Shown here piece after piece: positions 1 to 9,340 of a stretch of DNA of 64,000 nucleotides. The number at the start of each line of letters is the position of its first letter. The stretch's first letter is position 1. Origin of the DNA: Hyphomicrobiales bacterium (lineage in GTDB: Bacteria; Pseudomonadota; Alphaproteobacteria; Rhizobiales; JACESI01); contig JBDWKL010000012.1 in assembly GCA_039973685.1 (NCBI GenBank), positions 1 through 64,000 of the forward strand, in the 5' to 3' direction. Under the pieces are notes generated by a model that was not told the origin of the DNA, made no database searches, and saw only the letters and a list, made by a program, of their open reading frames with translations. The translations under genes were made by a program, and so were the position numbers.

Positions 1-544
1 GCAAGATAATTTCCACCATTAACAGATTGTCTGTTTATCGTTTTGCACACAAACAAATTACCGAAAAATTAATGATAAAATACCCTACGGAATTCAACCT
101 TTTAGGCCTATTTTGATTTAATATGAGCGACTTGAAAATGATGAAATGTTATGTCGTGATTTTGGTGTAACTAACGTGTTTTAGAAGATAAAAATACACT
201 ATTATATCGAATGTATTCCCGTTTTAATGAACTAAAAAAAAGCTAATAAATTTTTGTGATTAAATGTAGATAAACCGTTATTCGCAGGGAAATTCCTGTC
301 TTATCCCTCAAGAGACATTGTCACAAATCTCAACATGGTCGCTTTAATCCAAAAAGAAAACCTCCCTACAAAGCGCAATTGATGGCTGTTACCTGACCTT
401 CGGTGGCAATCCGTATCGCTGCTGTGGCAACATCAAAGCATACGTCAATGTGACGTAACATCGATTGTCGGATTGCTGTAACATCTGGGTTGACTTCGTC
501 TATTTGAGACACCGTAACCTTGGGTTTAAACCCTGAGGTGACAT
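1..544. other. AT-rich intergenic region, no supported gene
   Basis: No convincing gene is visible in these 544 bases. The first ~300 bases are clearly more AT-rich than the rest of the window. At about 450-515 the short string GTAAC recurs three times (GTGACGTAACATC, CTGTAACATC, CCGTAACC), just before the resolvase remnant, which could be debris of a recombination site. A minus-strand open frame (366-548) exists but has no recognisable family. Confidence 0.5.
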
Positions 545-670
545 ATGACTAAAATAGGCTATGCGCGGGTCAGCACTGTTGACCAAGTCTATGACGGCCA
601 AATAACCAAGTTTGAAGATGAAGGCTGTGAAATCATCCGCTCAAAAAAGGTATCCGGTGCAAGGCGATGA
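545..670 (+). pseudogene. Serine resolvase/invertase N-terminal remnant
   Basis: A 41-codon frame begins MTKIGYARVST, the signature opening of serine recombinases of the resolvase/invertase family. Ser10 sits in the RVST motif as the expected nucleophile. After KVSG, where family members continue for about 150 more residues with the rest of the catalytic domain and a helix-turn-helix, the frame ends at a TGA. No continuation is visible in any frame before the photolyase gene ends at 779. It is therefore a truncated, non-functional relic of a transposon or integron-like element. Confidence in the family is high because the first 14 residues are canonical; the parent element cannot be named. 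Confidence 0.7.
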
Positions 671-778
671 GTGCAATAGCACTCAAGATTGAGCGGTCGG
701 TAACTGTAGGGTTAAATCCGCAGTGAAGATCCGTTCTTCATCATTCCAAGAAGACTGGTGTGCGCTTTGAACAAAAGC

Positions 779-2305
779 TCAATTGAGTGTTTCAAGAAAC
801 TTGGCTGCGCTTGAACGGTAGGCGTTTCGCTTTTCTTCATCCATCTTGTACCAAGTGCGATAGATTTGCCCGAGGCGATGATTGCCTTTGAGCTTCTCTT
901 CATTGCGTACGAGAAAATCCCAATAGAGCGCGTTAAACGGGCACGCGCCTTCGCCGACTTTCTGCTTCACATCATAGCGGCATGATTTGCAATAATCCGA
1001 CATTTTGTTGATGTAGTTACCACTTGCTGCATATGGCTTTGATCCCAACAACCCCCCATCTGCAAACTGGCTCATACCAAGTGTGTTGGGTAGTTCGACC
1101 CATTCATAGGCGTCTGCATAAACAGCAAGGTACCATTCATGCACTTCATGGGGATCAATGCCTGCCATCAAAGCAAAGTTGCCAGTTATCATGAGCCGCT
1201 GGATATGATGGGCATAGGCTTCTTCTTTGGTCTGAGCGATTGCAGCTGCCATGCACGCCATATCCGTTTTACCCGTCCAATAAAAATCAGGCAACGACCG
1301 TTTGTTGTCGAAGAAGTTTAGAGCCACATAGTCGGGCATCTTCAACCAATAAATACCGCGAACATATTCACGCCAACCAATGATTTGCCGAATAAATCCT
1401 TCAACAGCATTCAAGGGGGCATCCCCCGCATAATAAGCAATTTCTACCCGCTTGCAGACCTGCAGTGGATCAAGCAATCCTGCGTTGATGTAAAACGATA
1501 AGAGTGAATGATAGAGGAACGGTTCGCCCGTTAACATCGCGTCTTGGTAATCCCCAAAGGAGGGCAGGCATTCAACGATAAAGTAATCAAGCGCCTCTTC
1601 GGCTTGGCTTGATGTTACCGCAAACCAAAAGGGTTCAAGGTCACCAAAGTGATGAGGGAATTGGTTTTCGACAAGCGCTAGAACCTCTCGAGTAATATCG
1701 TCTGGCTCTACCCGTTTTGGCCTTGGCATGAAGAGATCGGCTTTCGCAGGCTTGCGGTTTTCTGAATCAAAGTTCCATTTGCCACCCTCAGGCTGATCTC
1801 CTTCCATCAAAAGGCCTGTCTTGCGCCTCATGTCACGGTAGAAATACTCCATCCGCAATTGCTTGCGACCAGATGCCCAGCTGGCAAATTCTTCATGTGT
1901 CGCGATGAAGCGGTCATCAGCGAGAATATCAACGGTAACACCAAGCTCTTCCTGCCACGCGCGCATATCTTCCAAGACGCGCCATTCTCCAGGTTCTGTG
2001 ACAATAATCTGGCTGGGGGTGTGACGCGTAATAGCTCGCTTCAACTCACCCTTAAACGAGCCAGTATTGTCAGCACTATCCAAGGGAACATAATCAACAA
2101 CCCAACCATCCAGTCGCAACGCTTCAGCGAAGTGCCGCATGGCTGAAAAAATAAAGGCTATCTTCTTCTTGTGATGCTGGACGTAGCTTGCCTCTTCGGC
2201 AACTTCCACCATCAAAACGCGGTCACGTTTTCTGTCTGCCAATTGCAGCGAAGAAATTTGTTTTGATAGCTGGTCACCAAGAATGAGAATAAGTGTTTTT
2301 GTCAT
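779..2305 (-). CDS. phrB: Iron-sulfur (6-4) photolyase / bacterial cryptochrome, PhrB-type
   Basis: This 508-residue protein belongs to the DPRP/FeS-BCP branch of the photolyase-cryptochrome family, whose characterised member (PhrB of Agrobacterium, about 507 residues) repairs (6-4) photoproducts with FAD, a ribolumazine antenna and a [4Fe-4S] cluster. It starts MTKTLILILGDQLS, the typical opening. Cysteines at 439, 442 and 455, plus one near 351, have the spacing of the cluster ligands of the family. The methionine at 2305 was preferred over one six codons upstream because it gives the family's usual length and N-terminus. It is transcribed away from the other photoreactivation genes. The family assignment is strong; the exact substrate (6-4 repair or signalling) is inferred. 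Confidence 0.9.
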   Translation of the reverse strand: MTKTLILILGDQLSKQISSLQLADRKRDRVLMVEVAEEASYVQHHKKKIAFIFSAMRHFAEALRLDGWVVDYVPLDSADNTGSFKGELKRAITRHTPSQIIVTEPGEWRVLEDMRAWQEELGVTVDILADDRFIATHEEFASWASGRKQLRMEYFYRDMRRKTGLLMEGDQPEGGKWNFDSENRKPAKADLFMPRPKRVEPDDITREVLALVENQFPHHFGDLEPFWFAVTSSQAEEALDYFIVECLPSFGDYQDAMLTGEPFLYHSLLSFYINAGLLDPLQVCKRVEIAYYAGDAPLNAVEGFIRQIIGWREYVRGIYWLKMPDYVALNFFDNKRSLPDFYWTGKTDMACMAAAIAQTKEEAYAHHIQRLMITGNFALMAGIDPHEVHEWYLAVYADAYEWVELPNTLGMSQFADGGLLGSKPYAASGNYINKMSDYCKSCRYDVKQKVGEGACPFNALYWDFLVRNEEKLKGNHRLGQIYRTWYKMDEEKRNAYRSSAAKFLETLN

Positions 2306-2425
2306 ATACCCACGTTGAAGCATAACAGGATGAAAGCAAGGGAATCATGCATAGGTTTTAAGGTGAGATAATGCACCCAATTGAAGGAATTAGTCACTTG
2401 TTTTCGTGAACTGATATATTAGTTT

Positions 2426-2647
2426 ATGAATATGAGTAAACAACCCAAATACGCGCCTGAACACATAAGCGAAATTGTTCAAATGGCCCTTTCCGATCAT
2501 GTCAGCTTTGCTGACATTCAGTCACAATATGGCATCGCTGAAAAAGACGTTAAAGAACTTATGCGGCGCACCCTAAAGCGGGGCAGCTATCAAACATGGC
2601 GCAAACGTGTGCGCGACTTTAGTGACCGCCGTCAATTTTACAAATAA
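2426..2647 (+). CDS. DUF2805 / TIGR03643 family protein
   Basis: A 73-residue basic protein with a helix-turn-helix-like layout (residues ~12-50: ISEIVQMALSDHVSF, then IAEKDVKELMRRTLK) and the conserved end YQTWRKRVRDF. This matches the small DUF2805 family as I recall it. No biochemical function is established. Members are often found beside photolyase or cryptochrome genes, as here between phrB and the renalase-like gene, which suggests a role connected with light response or repair, possibly DNA binding. A second ATG two codons in (MSKQ) is an equally possible start. Confidence 0.75.
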   Translation: MNMSKQPKYAPEHISEIVQMALSDHVSFADIQSQYGIAEKDVKELMRRTLKRGSYQTWRKRVRDFSDRRQFYK

Positions 2648-2734
2648 ACGGTCGATAAAATATTGCCCGCTTAGTGGTTAGTTCCATGCGAACTTCAGAC
2701 AATGTTTAGCACGAGATAAAGTGGTTATTTAATA

Positions 2735-3727
2735 ATGAAAATTGCAATTATTGGTGCAGGCCTATCAGGGCTAACAGTTGCAAACCAATTGAAACAACAT
2801 GCAAATGTTACCGTCTTTGAAAAATCGCGTGGTACGAGTGGCCGTCTATCAACACGACGAGCCGAGCCCTTCATTTTTGATCATGGGGCGCAATTCTTTA
2901 CGGCAAAAACGGCTGCTTTCAAATCATATATTGCCCCTTTGATAGAGGCGGGTGTTGTTGCGCCTTGGAACGCTCGTTTTGTGCAGATCGCTGGTGATGA
3001 AATTTCCAAACAGCAAGAATGGAATGAGCCACCCTTCCATTACGTCGGCGTTCCGGGAATGAATGCTGTTGGAAAACATCTTAGCAATGGCTTGGATGTT
3101 CGGCTTTCCACACATGTAAGTTCAATGTGCAAAATCGACGACCAATGGGAAATTAGCGATCAAGACGATATTTGTTTGGGCCGCTATGATTGGGTAATTT
3201 CTGCAATCCCTGCACAACAAGCAACCGCCCTACTCCCGTCATCAGCTTCTTTTTATAGCGACATCAATAAGATCAAATTGCAGGGATGTTATTCATTGAT
3301 GCTAGGCTTTAAAAAAGCCTTCGATTTCAAATACGACGCAGCATTGGTTCGCGATGATGTTATTAGCTGGATATCGGTAAATAGCTCCAAACCAGGAAAA
3401 CCCGGCGGAACGAGCCTGCTGGTTCACTCCACTAATGATTGGGCAGATGCGCATAGCGAAGACAACCGTGAAGAGGTGATGCATTTTCTCTATGAAAAGA
3501 CCGCCTCTATTATCGGCCATGATATTAAATCGCCTGATCACATAGCGTTGCACCAATGGCGTTATGCGAATGCAAAGAAACAAAAAGATGGAAGCCACTT
3601 TATAGATAAAACGGAACGCATTGGCGTTTGTGGGGACTGGTGCATTCAAGGGCGCGTTGAAGCTGCCTTTATCAGTGGTCAGAATTTGGCCAACGATATT
3701 TTGTCTCATGCGGGTGAACGATCATAA
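2735..3727 (+). CDS. Renalase-like FAD/NAD(P)-dependent oxidoreductase
   Basis: A 330-residue flavoprotein. The dinucleotide-binding motif GAGLSG lies at residues 7-12, followed by an acidic strand end (FEKSRGTSGRLSTRR), as in amine-oxidase-type flavoproteins. DHGAQFFTA near residue 48 and the C-terminal CGDWCIQGRVEAAFISG segment (second FAD contact) match the bacterial renalase-like group. These enzymes oxidise NAD(P)H isomers or related substrates; the substrate here is unknown. It lies 61 bases before the second photolyase in the same direction, and this pairing recurs in proteobacteria, so a shared light- or oxidative-stress role is plausible. Confidence 0.8.
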   Translation: MKIAIIGAGLSGLTVANQLKQHANVTVFEKSRGTSGRLSTRRAEPFIFDHGAQFFTAKTAAFKSYIAPLIEAGVVAPWNARFVQIAGDEISKQQEWNEPPFHYVGVPGMNAVGKHLSNGLDVRLSTHVSSMCKIDDQWEISDQDDICLGRYDWVISAIPAQQATALLPSSASFYSDINKIKLQGCYSLMLGFKKAFDFKYDAALVRDDVISWISVNSSKPGKPGGTSLLVHSTNDWADAHSEDNREEVMHFLYEKTASIIGHDIKSPDHIALHQWRYANAKKQKDGSHFIDKTERIGVCGDWCIQGRVEAAFISGQNLANDILSHAGERS

Positions 3728-3788
3728 TTTCAATTCACAACCATTTTCCAAGAAAAACAAACAGATTGCCGAGCTTTAAATTGACCAG

Positions 3789-5378
3789 ATGAGACAGCAT
3801 CCCACCCCCTACAAGGTCGCTATAAATATCGCTTGGCTCAAACGCGACTTAAGGGTTGACGATAATCGCGCTTTGGTTGCGGCATCACAGTCAGGATTAA
3901 CACTTCCCCTTTACATCATAGAGGATGAACTATGGCAGCAGGCTGATATGTCAGCCCGCCATTGGGCTTTTGTGGCAGAATGTCTTCATGATCTTCGAGA
4001 TCAACTACATAAGGCCGGACAACCGCTCATTGTCAGGCGTGGAGAGGTAACGCAGGTTTTTGAGGCTATTAGCCAGCAATTCGACATTGAAGCTATTTGG
4101 TCTCATGAAGAAACTGGTAATCAATGGACTTTTGAAAGAGACAAAAAGGTTGCCGCTTGGTGCCGCTTACGGAGCCTACCTTGGAATGAAATTCAACAAC
4201 ATGGGACACAGCGTCGGTTAAAGTCACGCAATGGTTGGGCAAAGGCTTGGGATCATTACATGGCTGAGCCAGTCATGCCTGTTCCCACTCTCACCCCTCT
4301 ATCGGATCTCGAACTAGGAGAAATCCCGACAAGCCGCGACCTTGGTTTGCGGGATGATGCGTGCTTGCAGCGCCAGTCAGGTGGTCGTGAGAATGCCCTT
4401 GAACGGCTCCATACATTTTTGAATGAGCGTGGTGAATATTACCGCACGCAAATGTCAAATCCGCTTGGTGGTGAAACCGCTTGCTCCAGGCTCTCCCCTC
4501 ATCTGGCATGGGGCACTGTTTCCATGCGTGAAGTCGCTCAAATTACGTGGGGCCGCCAACGAGAGTTGAAAGCGGCGCAAGGCCTAACGACAAAGAACTG
4601 GAGAAATGCCCTCACGTCTTTTTCAGGTAGGTTGCATTGGCATTGCCACTTCATACAGAAGCTCGAAGATGAACCAAGACTAGAGTTTGAAAACCTACAT
4701 CCCACATATAACGGGATGCGCCCTTTAGAAACTGACGTTGCACGTCTTAACGCTTGGCAGAAGGGTGAGACAGGCTTGCCATTTGTTGATGCTTGTATGC
4801 GCTCGCTCAACGAAACCGGTTGGCTTAATTTTAGAATGCGGGCCATGGTAACGGCTATTGCAAGCTATCATCTGTGGCTTGATTGGCGCAAACCTGGTGA
4901 ACACCTTGCCCGTCAGTTCACTGATTATGAACCCGGCATTCACTGGCCACAGATTCAGATGCAATCGGGCACCACAGGGATCAATGCAATAAGGATTTAT
5001 AATCCAGTAAAACAGGGATACGACCAAGACCCCGATGGCGCTTTTGTTCGGCGCTGGGTGCCCGAACTTCGAGATATTGATAGCTGCTATTTGCAGGAGC
5101 CTTGGTCCGCCAGCAATGCAAGCAAAGTGCTTGGCAAAGATTATCCTTTTCCAATTATTGATTACCTAGAAGCAGCAAAGAGTGCGCGCCAAAAGATATG
5201 GGCCGTGCGAAAGGGTGCAAATTTCAATACAACAGCAAAAGCTATTCAAAACAAACATGGAAGCCGTAAAAGTGGGGTTGCCATGCGAGGGAAGAGAAAA
5301 AAGAAAGAAAATTCACCTGAGCAATTAGACCTACTTTTTGATACTGAGAACAACAATGAAAACGCCAAAAAAATCTGA
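3789..5378 (+). CDS. Photolyase/cryptochrome family protein (second paralogue)
   Basis: A 529-residue protein with an N-terminal alpha/beta photolyase domain (INIAWLKRDLRVDDNRALVAA near the start) and an FAD-binding helical domain. The latter contains WGTVSMREV, WHCHFIQKL, ACMRSLNETGWLNFRMR and a YNPVKQGYDQDPDGAFVRRW segment near residue 415, all typical photolyase/cryptochrome blocks. It is probably FAD-binding; whether it repairs cyclobutane dimers or acts as a light sensor is unclear. A lysine-rich C-terminal tail (GKRKKKENSPEQ) is unusual and may bind DNA. Its 3' end overlaps the DUF2256 gene by 23 bases, indicating translational coupling. Confidence 0.85.
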   Translation: MRQHPTPYKVAINIAWLKRDLRVDDNRALVAASQSGLTLPLYIIEDELWQQADMSARHWAFVAECLHDLRDQLHKAGQPLIVRRGEVTQVFEAISQQFDIEAIWSHEETGNQWTFERDKKVAAWCRLRSLPWNEIQQHGTQRRLKSRNGWAKAWDHYMAEPVMPVPTLTPLSDLELGEIPTSRDLGLRDDACLQRQSGGRENALERLHTFLNERGEYYRTQMSNPLGGETACSRLSPHLAWGTVSMREVAQITWGRQRELKAAQGLTTKNWRNALTSFSGRLHWHCHFIQKLEDEPRLEFENLHPTYNGMRPLETDVARLNAWQKGETGLPFVDACMRSLNETGWLNFRMRAMVTAIASYHLWLDWRKPGEHLARQFTDYEPGIHWPQIQMQSGTTGINAIRIYNPVKQGYDQDPDGAFVRRWVPELRDIDSCYLQEPWSASNASKVLGKDYPFPIIDYLEAAKSARQKIWAVRKGANFNTTAKAIQNKHGSRKSGVAMRGKRKKKENSPEQLDLLFDTENNNENAKKI

Positions 5379-5511
5379 CCTTCCATCTAAGCTATGTTTG
5401 ACCTGTGAACGCCCGTTCACTTGGCGAAAGAAATGGGCGAAGGTTTGGGACGAGGTAAACTATTGTTCTGCGCGTTGTCGTCGAAATAAGAAAAAGAGGG
5501 CTGATAAATGA
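5356..5511 (+). CDS. DUF2256 zinc-ribbon-like small protein
   Basis: A 51-residue protein that is easily missed. It contains the DUF2256 pattern: LPSKLCLTC, then PFTWRKKWAKVWDEV, then YCSARCRRNKK. Cysteines 14, 17, 37 and 41 probably bind one zinc. Function is unknown; the family sits beside photolyase/cryptochrome genes in many bacteria. Here its start overlaps the end of the upstream photolyase by 23 bases, and its stop overlaps the following ATG (ATGA). That places it firmly in a light-repair operon. Confidence 0.8.
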   Translation: MKTPKKSDLPSKLCLTCERPFTWRKKWAKVWDEVNYCSARCRRNKKKRADK

Positions 5512-5618
5512 GCCAACTTACCCTCTTTGGAGAAACCGAGAATGAAACGATGGAATGGCAACCCTCCCGTGAGGCTGGCCTTGAAAGGCTGCGCAGTTTT
5601 ATTCCATCTGTTTGTTGA
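5508..5618 (+). pseudogene. N-terminal fragment of a short FAD-binding photolyase-like protein
   Basis: The ATG overlaps the DUF2256 stop (ATGA). Only 36 codons follow: MSQLTLFGETE, then WQPSREAGLERLRSFIPSVC. The W-x-P-x-R-x-x-GL-x-RL-x-x-F-x-P pattern is how the short photolyase-like proteins that consist only of the FAD-binding domain begin. They continue for ~250 more residues (GxxYAxxRN and so on). Here the frame stops at once and the next gene is an unrelated xylulokinase in the opposite direction. I read it as the 5' stub left by a deletion. It could still be translated because of its coupled start. Confidence 0.6.
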
Positions 5619-5681
5619 TGTTACCCTTGCTCTTTGTTGTTAGATTGACCGTTCGCAGTGAAACTTTTGTTTGCAGCACTC

Positions 5682-7136
5682 TTATCTCTGCAGTTTCTTA
5701 AGCAGAGGATAGGCGGCTTTGTAGTGTTGGTAGGCTGCATCATAGGCTGCTACCAGCGCATTATCTGGTTCAATAACTGTTTCAACTTCAGGCTTAATTA
5801 GCACTGTTGCTGGATCAGCATTGGTTGCAGCTAATTGCCCCAAACGCGCTGCGCCAAGGGCTGCGCCAAATTCGCCACCAGCTGGCAGTTTCAATGGTAT
5901 ATTGAGAACTGTTGCAATCAATTTGAGCCAATAGTTGGATGCACTGCCACCACCAATGGCAAACAGAGACTCTGGATGGGCCCCTGTTGCACGCAGAGCC
6001 TCTAGGCTATCACGCAAACCAAATGCAACACCTTCGAGCACTGCACATGTCATTTCTTGATGCGATGTCGTCAAGTTTAGACCCACAAAGGAAGCTCTAA
6101 TTTCAGAATCGTTATGCGGCGTTCGCTCACCCGATAGGTATGGCCAAAACTGCACCGAGCTTGGCGGCTTTAGGCTAGCGCCAAGATCGGCTGTAAGTTC
6201 AGAAGGTTTGCGCCCGACGCTTTTTGAAAACCAGTTCAAGCAATCGGTGGCCGATAGCATGACACCCATTTGATACCAACGCTCTGGGACAGCATGGCAA
6301 AAGGTGTGAACGGCGGTTTCTGGCGCCGGTGAACACGCATCTCTTGCAACCAGAAGAACCCCAGACGTGCCGAGAGAGACAAAACCCTCGTTCTCCTTCA
6401 AAGCACCGATACCACATGCAGCAGCAGCATTATCGCCAGCACCACCAGCAACAATGACATCCTCAATCAGGCCCCATTTGGATTTAAGGTCTGATCGAAG
6501 AATGCCCGCAGTTTCACTGCCTTCAACAAGACGGGGCATTTGCTCATGTTGCATCCCACTTAATGAAAGAAGCTCCTTCGACCATTCGCGGTTACGAATA
6601 TCCAGCCATGACGTTCCAGCGCTATCAGACATATCTGCAACGCAATCACCTGTTAGATACAAGTTCAAAAATGCGGCAGGCAGCAGAACTTTGTATATTT
6701 TAGCGTAGACCTCAGGTTCATTCGTTTTCACCCACTCAAGCTTTGGCGCTGTGAAACCTGGGAAAACGATATTGCCACTCAATTCACGCATAGAAACAAT
6801 GCCATCTAACCGCGCGGCCTCTTTCATAGATCGTGTGTCATTCCATAAGATACAGGGGCGCAATGGCTCGTTGTTTTTATCAATAAGCGTTGCGCCATGC
6901 ATGTGGCCCGCAACCCCAATGCCTTTTACGGCTTGAAACTCTGAGTGATTTTCTCTCAACTCCGCGATGGTCGCCTCGAGAGCATCTATCCAATTTTGTG
7001 GATCCTGCTCTGACCAGCCATCATGCGGATGGCTAACATCGTAATGCATTTCGGCAGAGGCGATCGTTTGGCCCTCTTCGTCCTGAAGCAATGCACGCAG
7101 ACCAGATGTTCCAAGATCGATACCAAGGTAGCTCAT
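5682..7136 (-). CDS. xylB: Xylulokinase
   Basis: A 484-residue FGGY-family sugar kinase. It opens with MSYLGIDLGTSGLRALL (phosphate-1 motif). GVAGHMHGATLID and RPCILWNDTRS are the xylulokinase substrate-site segments, and GGAGDNAAAACGIG plus AIGGGSASNYWLKL are the adenosine-site motifs. The reaction is ATP-dependent phosphorylation of D-xylulose to xylulose 5-phosphate, feeding the pentose phosphate pathway. Length is normal. No xylose isomerase or transporter is adjacent, so the kinase may serve xylulose from arabitol or xylitol, or work with a distant locus. It is transcribed divergently from the acyl-AMP ligase across a 135-base gap. Confidence 0.92.
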   Translation of the reverse strand: MSYLGIDLGTSGLRALLQDEEGQTIASAEMHYDVSHPHDGWSEQDPQNWIDALEATIAELRENHSEFQAVKGIGVAGHMHGATLIDKNNEPLRPCILWNDTRSMKEAARLDGIVSMRELSGNIVFPGFTAPKLEWVKTNEPEVYAKIYKVLLPAAFLNLYLTGDCVADMSDSAGTSWLDIRNREWSKELLSLSGMQHEQMPRLVEGSETAGILRSDLKSKWGLIEDVIVAGGAGDNAAAACGIGALKENEGFVSLGTSGVLLVARDACSPAPETAVHTFCHAVPERWYQMGVMLSATDCLNWFSKSVGRKPSELTADLGASLKPPSSVQFWPYLSGERTPHNDSEIRASFVGLNLTTSHQEMTCAVLEGVAFGLRDSLEALRATGAHPESLFAIGGGSASNYWLKLIATVLNIPLKLPAGGEFGAALGAARLGQLAATNADPATVLIKPEVETVIEPDNALVAAYDAAYQHYKAAYPLLKKLQR

Positions 7137-7271
7137 TCAATTTCACCATCAATTTAAGTCGTATTTCAAGTCGTGTTGTTCAAGGATATATGAAATAAAG
7201 GGATGGACAAGCAGTGTGCAAATCTTTAACCACAACGACTAAGGTTAGAGCCTCTTTTAGAAGTTATTCAC

Positions 7272-8978
7272 GTGACAGAACCTACAAAAACAGAGCATCA
7301 AGCCGTTTATCCTAAAAATTTCAGAACCCTAACCGATGCCCTTGATTTCTCTGAGCAGGCAGAAACAGGGATGAATTTTTATGCTGGACGCGGCGAACTC
7401 GTTGAAACCATCCTTTATCGCGATCTTGCAAAAGAAGCATCCGAGGTCGGACGGAAACTCCTAGCTAAGGGGCTAAAACCCGGAGACCGGGTTGGGCTTG
7501 TTGCCGAGACCGAAGCAGATTTTGCACGTGCTTTTATGGGGTGCCTTTATGCCCATTTGGTTCCTTGCCCCCTGCCCCTTCCAATCGCGTTTAGTGCGTC
7601 AGGTGCTTATGCCGAGACCTTAAAGCGCGTCCTTGATGTTGCAGACGCCTCTGCCATTGTTGTTGCGCCACAATACCAAAAACTCCTTGCAGATCACCTC
7701 CAGGGCTATGATTTTAAATTCTTCCAGTCCGTTGGAGAATTAGGGGACGAGATGGCAGACCTGCCTTCTGAAAGCCCGAAAGATAACGATCTTGCCTATA
7801 TCCAATTCTCATCTGGAACAACAAGCACGCCAAAAGGGATAGCTGTTTCTCATCAGGCCATGATGGCCAATATCGATGGCATGGTCAGCGATGCTCTTAA
7901 GCTTGGCTCTATGGATCGGGGCGTGAATTGGCTTCCCTTCTACCATGATATGGGATTGGTCGGTTGCATGCTGCTGCCGATCGCCAGTCATATGTCGATC
8001 GATTATCTTCCAACACGCGACTTCATTCGGCGGCCTGCCCTTTGGGTTACCCTCATGAGCCGGAACAAAGCCACGCTCACTTATGCGCCGACCTTTGGTT
8101 ATGATCTGGCAGCCAAGCGCAAGCCCAAGATTGATGATCTTGATCTATCAAATTGGCGGATTGCTGGGCTTGGTGGCGATATGATTAAGTCTGATAGCAT
8201 AAAGGCTTTCATCGACAGTTATGAACCACATGGCTTTCGTAAGACCAATTTTCTTCCAAGCTATGGCATGGCGGAAATGGCACTGGGCGCAACCTTTGAA
8301 AAACTTGATCAAGGGATTCATGCTGAACGATTGGACCTCACAGCTCTTGAAGAAGGGTTGGCATCGAAAACAGATGAGAGCACCCCTAATTCTCGCGAAT
8401 TCGTCTCGTGCGGCACGATACTTCCAAATCATCAGCTCGAAGTGAGAACCTCGAGCGGAGCGATCGCCGAGGAGCGTGCCGTCGGCACAGTTTTCTTAAA
8501 AGGCCCAAGCGTTATGCAGGGCTATTACGGCAACGAAGAAGAAACGACACGCACACTTGATCAAGACGGCTGGCTCAATACCGGTGACCTTGGTTATCTT
8601 GATAGCGGCAATTTAACACTAACTGGCCGCGCCAAAGACCTCATTATTATCAATGGTCGCAATATCTGGCCTCAAGATATTGAATGGTCCATAGAGCGAT
8701 CTGTAAACGGCGCAAAAGAGGGCCGTGTGGTCGCCTTTAACGGCCTTCCAGACGCAAGTAATGAAGAAGAGATCATTTGCGTTGTCGTGGAATTCCGCTC
8801 CAAAGATGAGGCAGAGCGCGACAGTTTTAGGCGAGAAGTAGAAGCCTTTATCAAATCATCTTTTTCCGTCACACCAATTGTGGCTCTTTCAGCCTCTGGT
8901 CTTTTGCCTCGCACATCATCTGGAAAACTAAGCCGGAATAAGGCTCGAGCAATGTTCTTCGACAAAGCTTTCGATTGA
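7272..8978 (+). CDS. Fatty acyl-AMP ligase (acyl-ACP synthetase) of the sphingolipid island
   Basis: A 568-residue ANL-superfamily enzyme of the fatty acyl-AMP ligase type. The ATP-binding loop FSSGTTSTPKGIAVSH lies near residue 180, followed by the FAAL-typical WLPFYHDMGLVG. The hinge region is DLIIINGRNIWPQDIEW, and the C-terminal lysine is in SSGKLSRNKA. FAALs activate a fatty acid as acyl-AMP and load it on an acyl carrier protein rather than on CoA. The ACP gene lies 1.3 kb downstream and serine palmitoyltransferase follows it, so its likely job is to charge the island's ACP with the acyl chain. The start is GTG. In Caulobacter a similar ligase belongs to the ceramide gene set. Confidence 0.85.
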   Translation: MTEPTKTEHQAVYPKNFRTLTDALDFSEQAETGMNFYAGRGELVETILYRDLAKEASEVGRKLLAKGLKPGDRVGLVAETEADFARAFMGCLYAHLVPCPLPLPIAFSASGAYAETLKRVLDVADASAIVVAPQYQKLLADHLQGYDFKFFQSVGELGDEMADLPSESPKDNDLAYIQFSSGTTSTPKGIAVSHQAMMANIDGMVSDALKLGSMDRGVNWLPFYHDMGLVGCMLLPIASHMSIDYLPTRDFIRRPALWVTLMSRNKATLTYAPTFGYDLAAKRKPKIDDLDLSNWRIAGLGGDMIKSDSIKAFIDSYEPHGFRKTNFLPSYGMAEMALGATFEKLDQGIHAERLDLTALEEGLASKTDESTPNSREFVSCGTILPNHQLEVRTSSGAIAEERAVGTVFLKGPSVMQGYYGNEEETTRTLDQDGWLNTGDLGYLDSGNLTLTGRAKDLIIINGRNIWPQDIEWSIERSVNGAKEGRVVAFNGLPDASNEEEIICVVVEFRSKDEAERDSFRREVEAFIKSSFSVTPIVALSASGLLPRTSSGKLSRNKARAMFFDKAFD

Positions 8979-9020
8979 TAACGTAACCAGCGCTATTTGG
9001 AGCGAGGTTTAAGCGAAACG

Positions 9021-9057
9021 GCCTGTCATACAGGCGGCAAAAATCTTGATTTTTTTT
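9021..9057 (+). terminator. Possible intrinsic terminator after the acyl-AMP ligase gene
   Basis: A 6-bp stem GCCTGT/ACAGGC with a CAT loop is followed after 14 bases by an uninterrupted run of eight Ts. The AAAAATC-TT-GATTTTT segment between them could extend the structure. The distance from stem to T-run is longer than usual, so termination is only probable. Confidence 0.4.
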
Positions 9058-9090
9058 GTAGCACTTGCCGCAGAGCTGATGTTTTTCACC

Positions 9091-9107
9091 ATTTTATGAT
9101 ATAAAAT
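9091..9107. promoter_or_regulatory. Perfect inverted repeat ATTTTAT-GAT-ATAAAAT
   Basis: Seven-base arms with a 3-base spacer in the leader upstream of the sphingolipid operon. The size and AT-rich symmetry suit an operator for a dimeric regulator, but no cognate regulator lies nearby. Confidence 0.3.
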
Positions 9108-9340
9108 CGACGCTTTTCAGCCGCGCCTAACCGCTTGCTTCTCACACAAAAGAAGCATTCTGGAGTGAGAATTCGTTACCCTCGAAAAAGGCACTACCAT
9201 CTCACTTTACTGGCTCTCCAAAACCATTTTATCCATATAATTCAATAACAAACCAGCCAAAGGCTGAGATCAAAATCCATGAAATTTTCGCATGTTTGCC
9301 TAGTCTTCTCATGCCCGAAAATGTTTTTCGAATATGATCC

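Noticed and set aside
366-548. Minus-strand open frame of about 60 codons overlapping the resolvase upstream region
   Set aside because: The peptide looks protein-like (AIRIATEGQVTAIN) but has no recognised family, only a GTG start, no ribosome site and lies in a low-complexity AT-rich flank.
5508-5618. Intact small gene after DUF2256
   Set aside because: Its 36 residues match only the beginning of a longer photolyase-like family, so I list it as a fragment.
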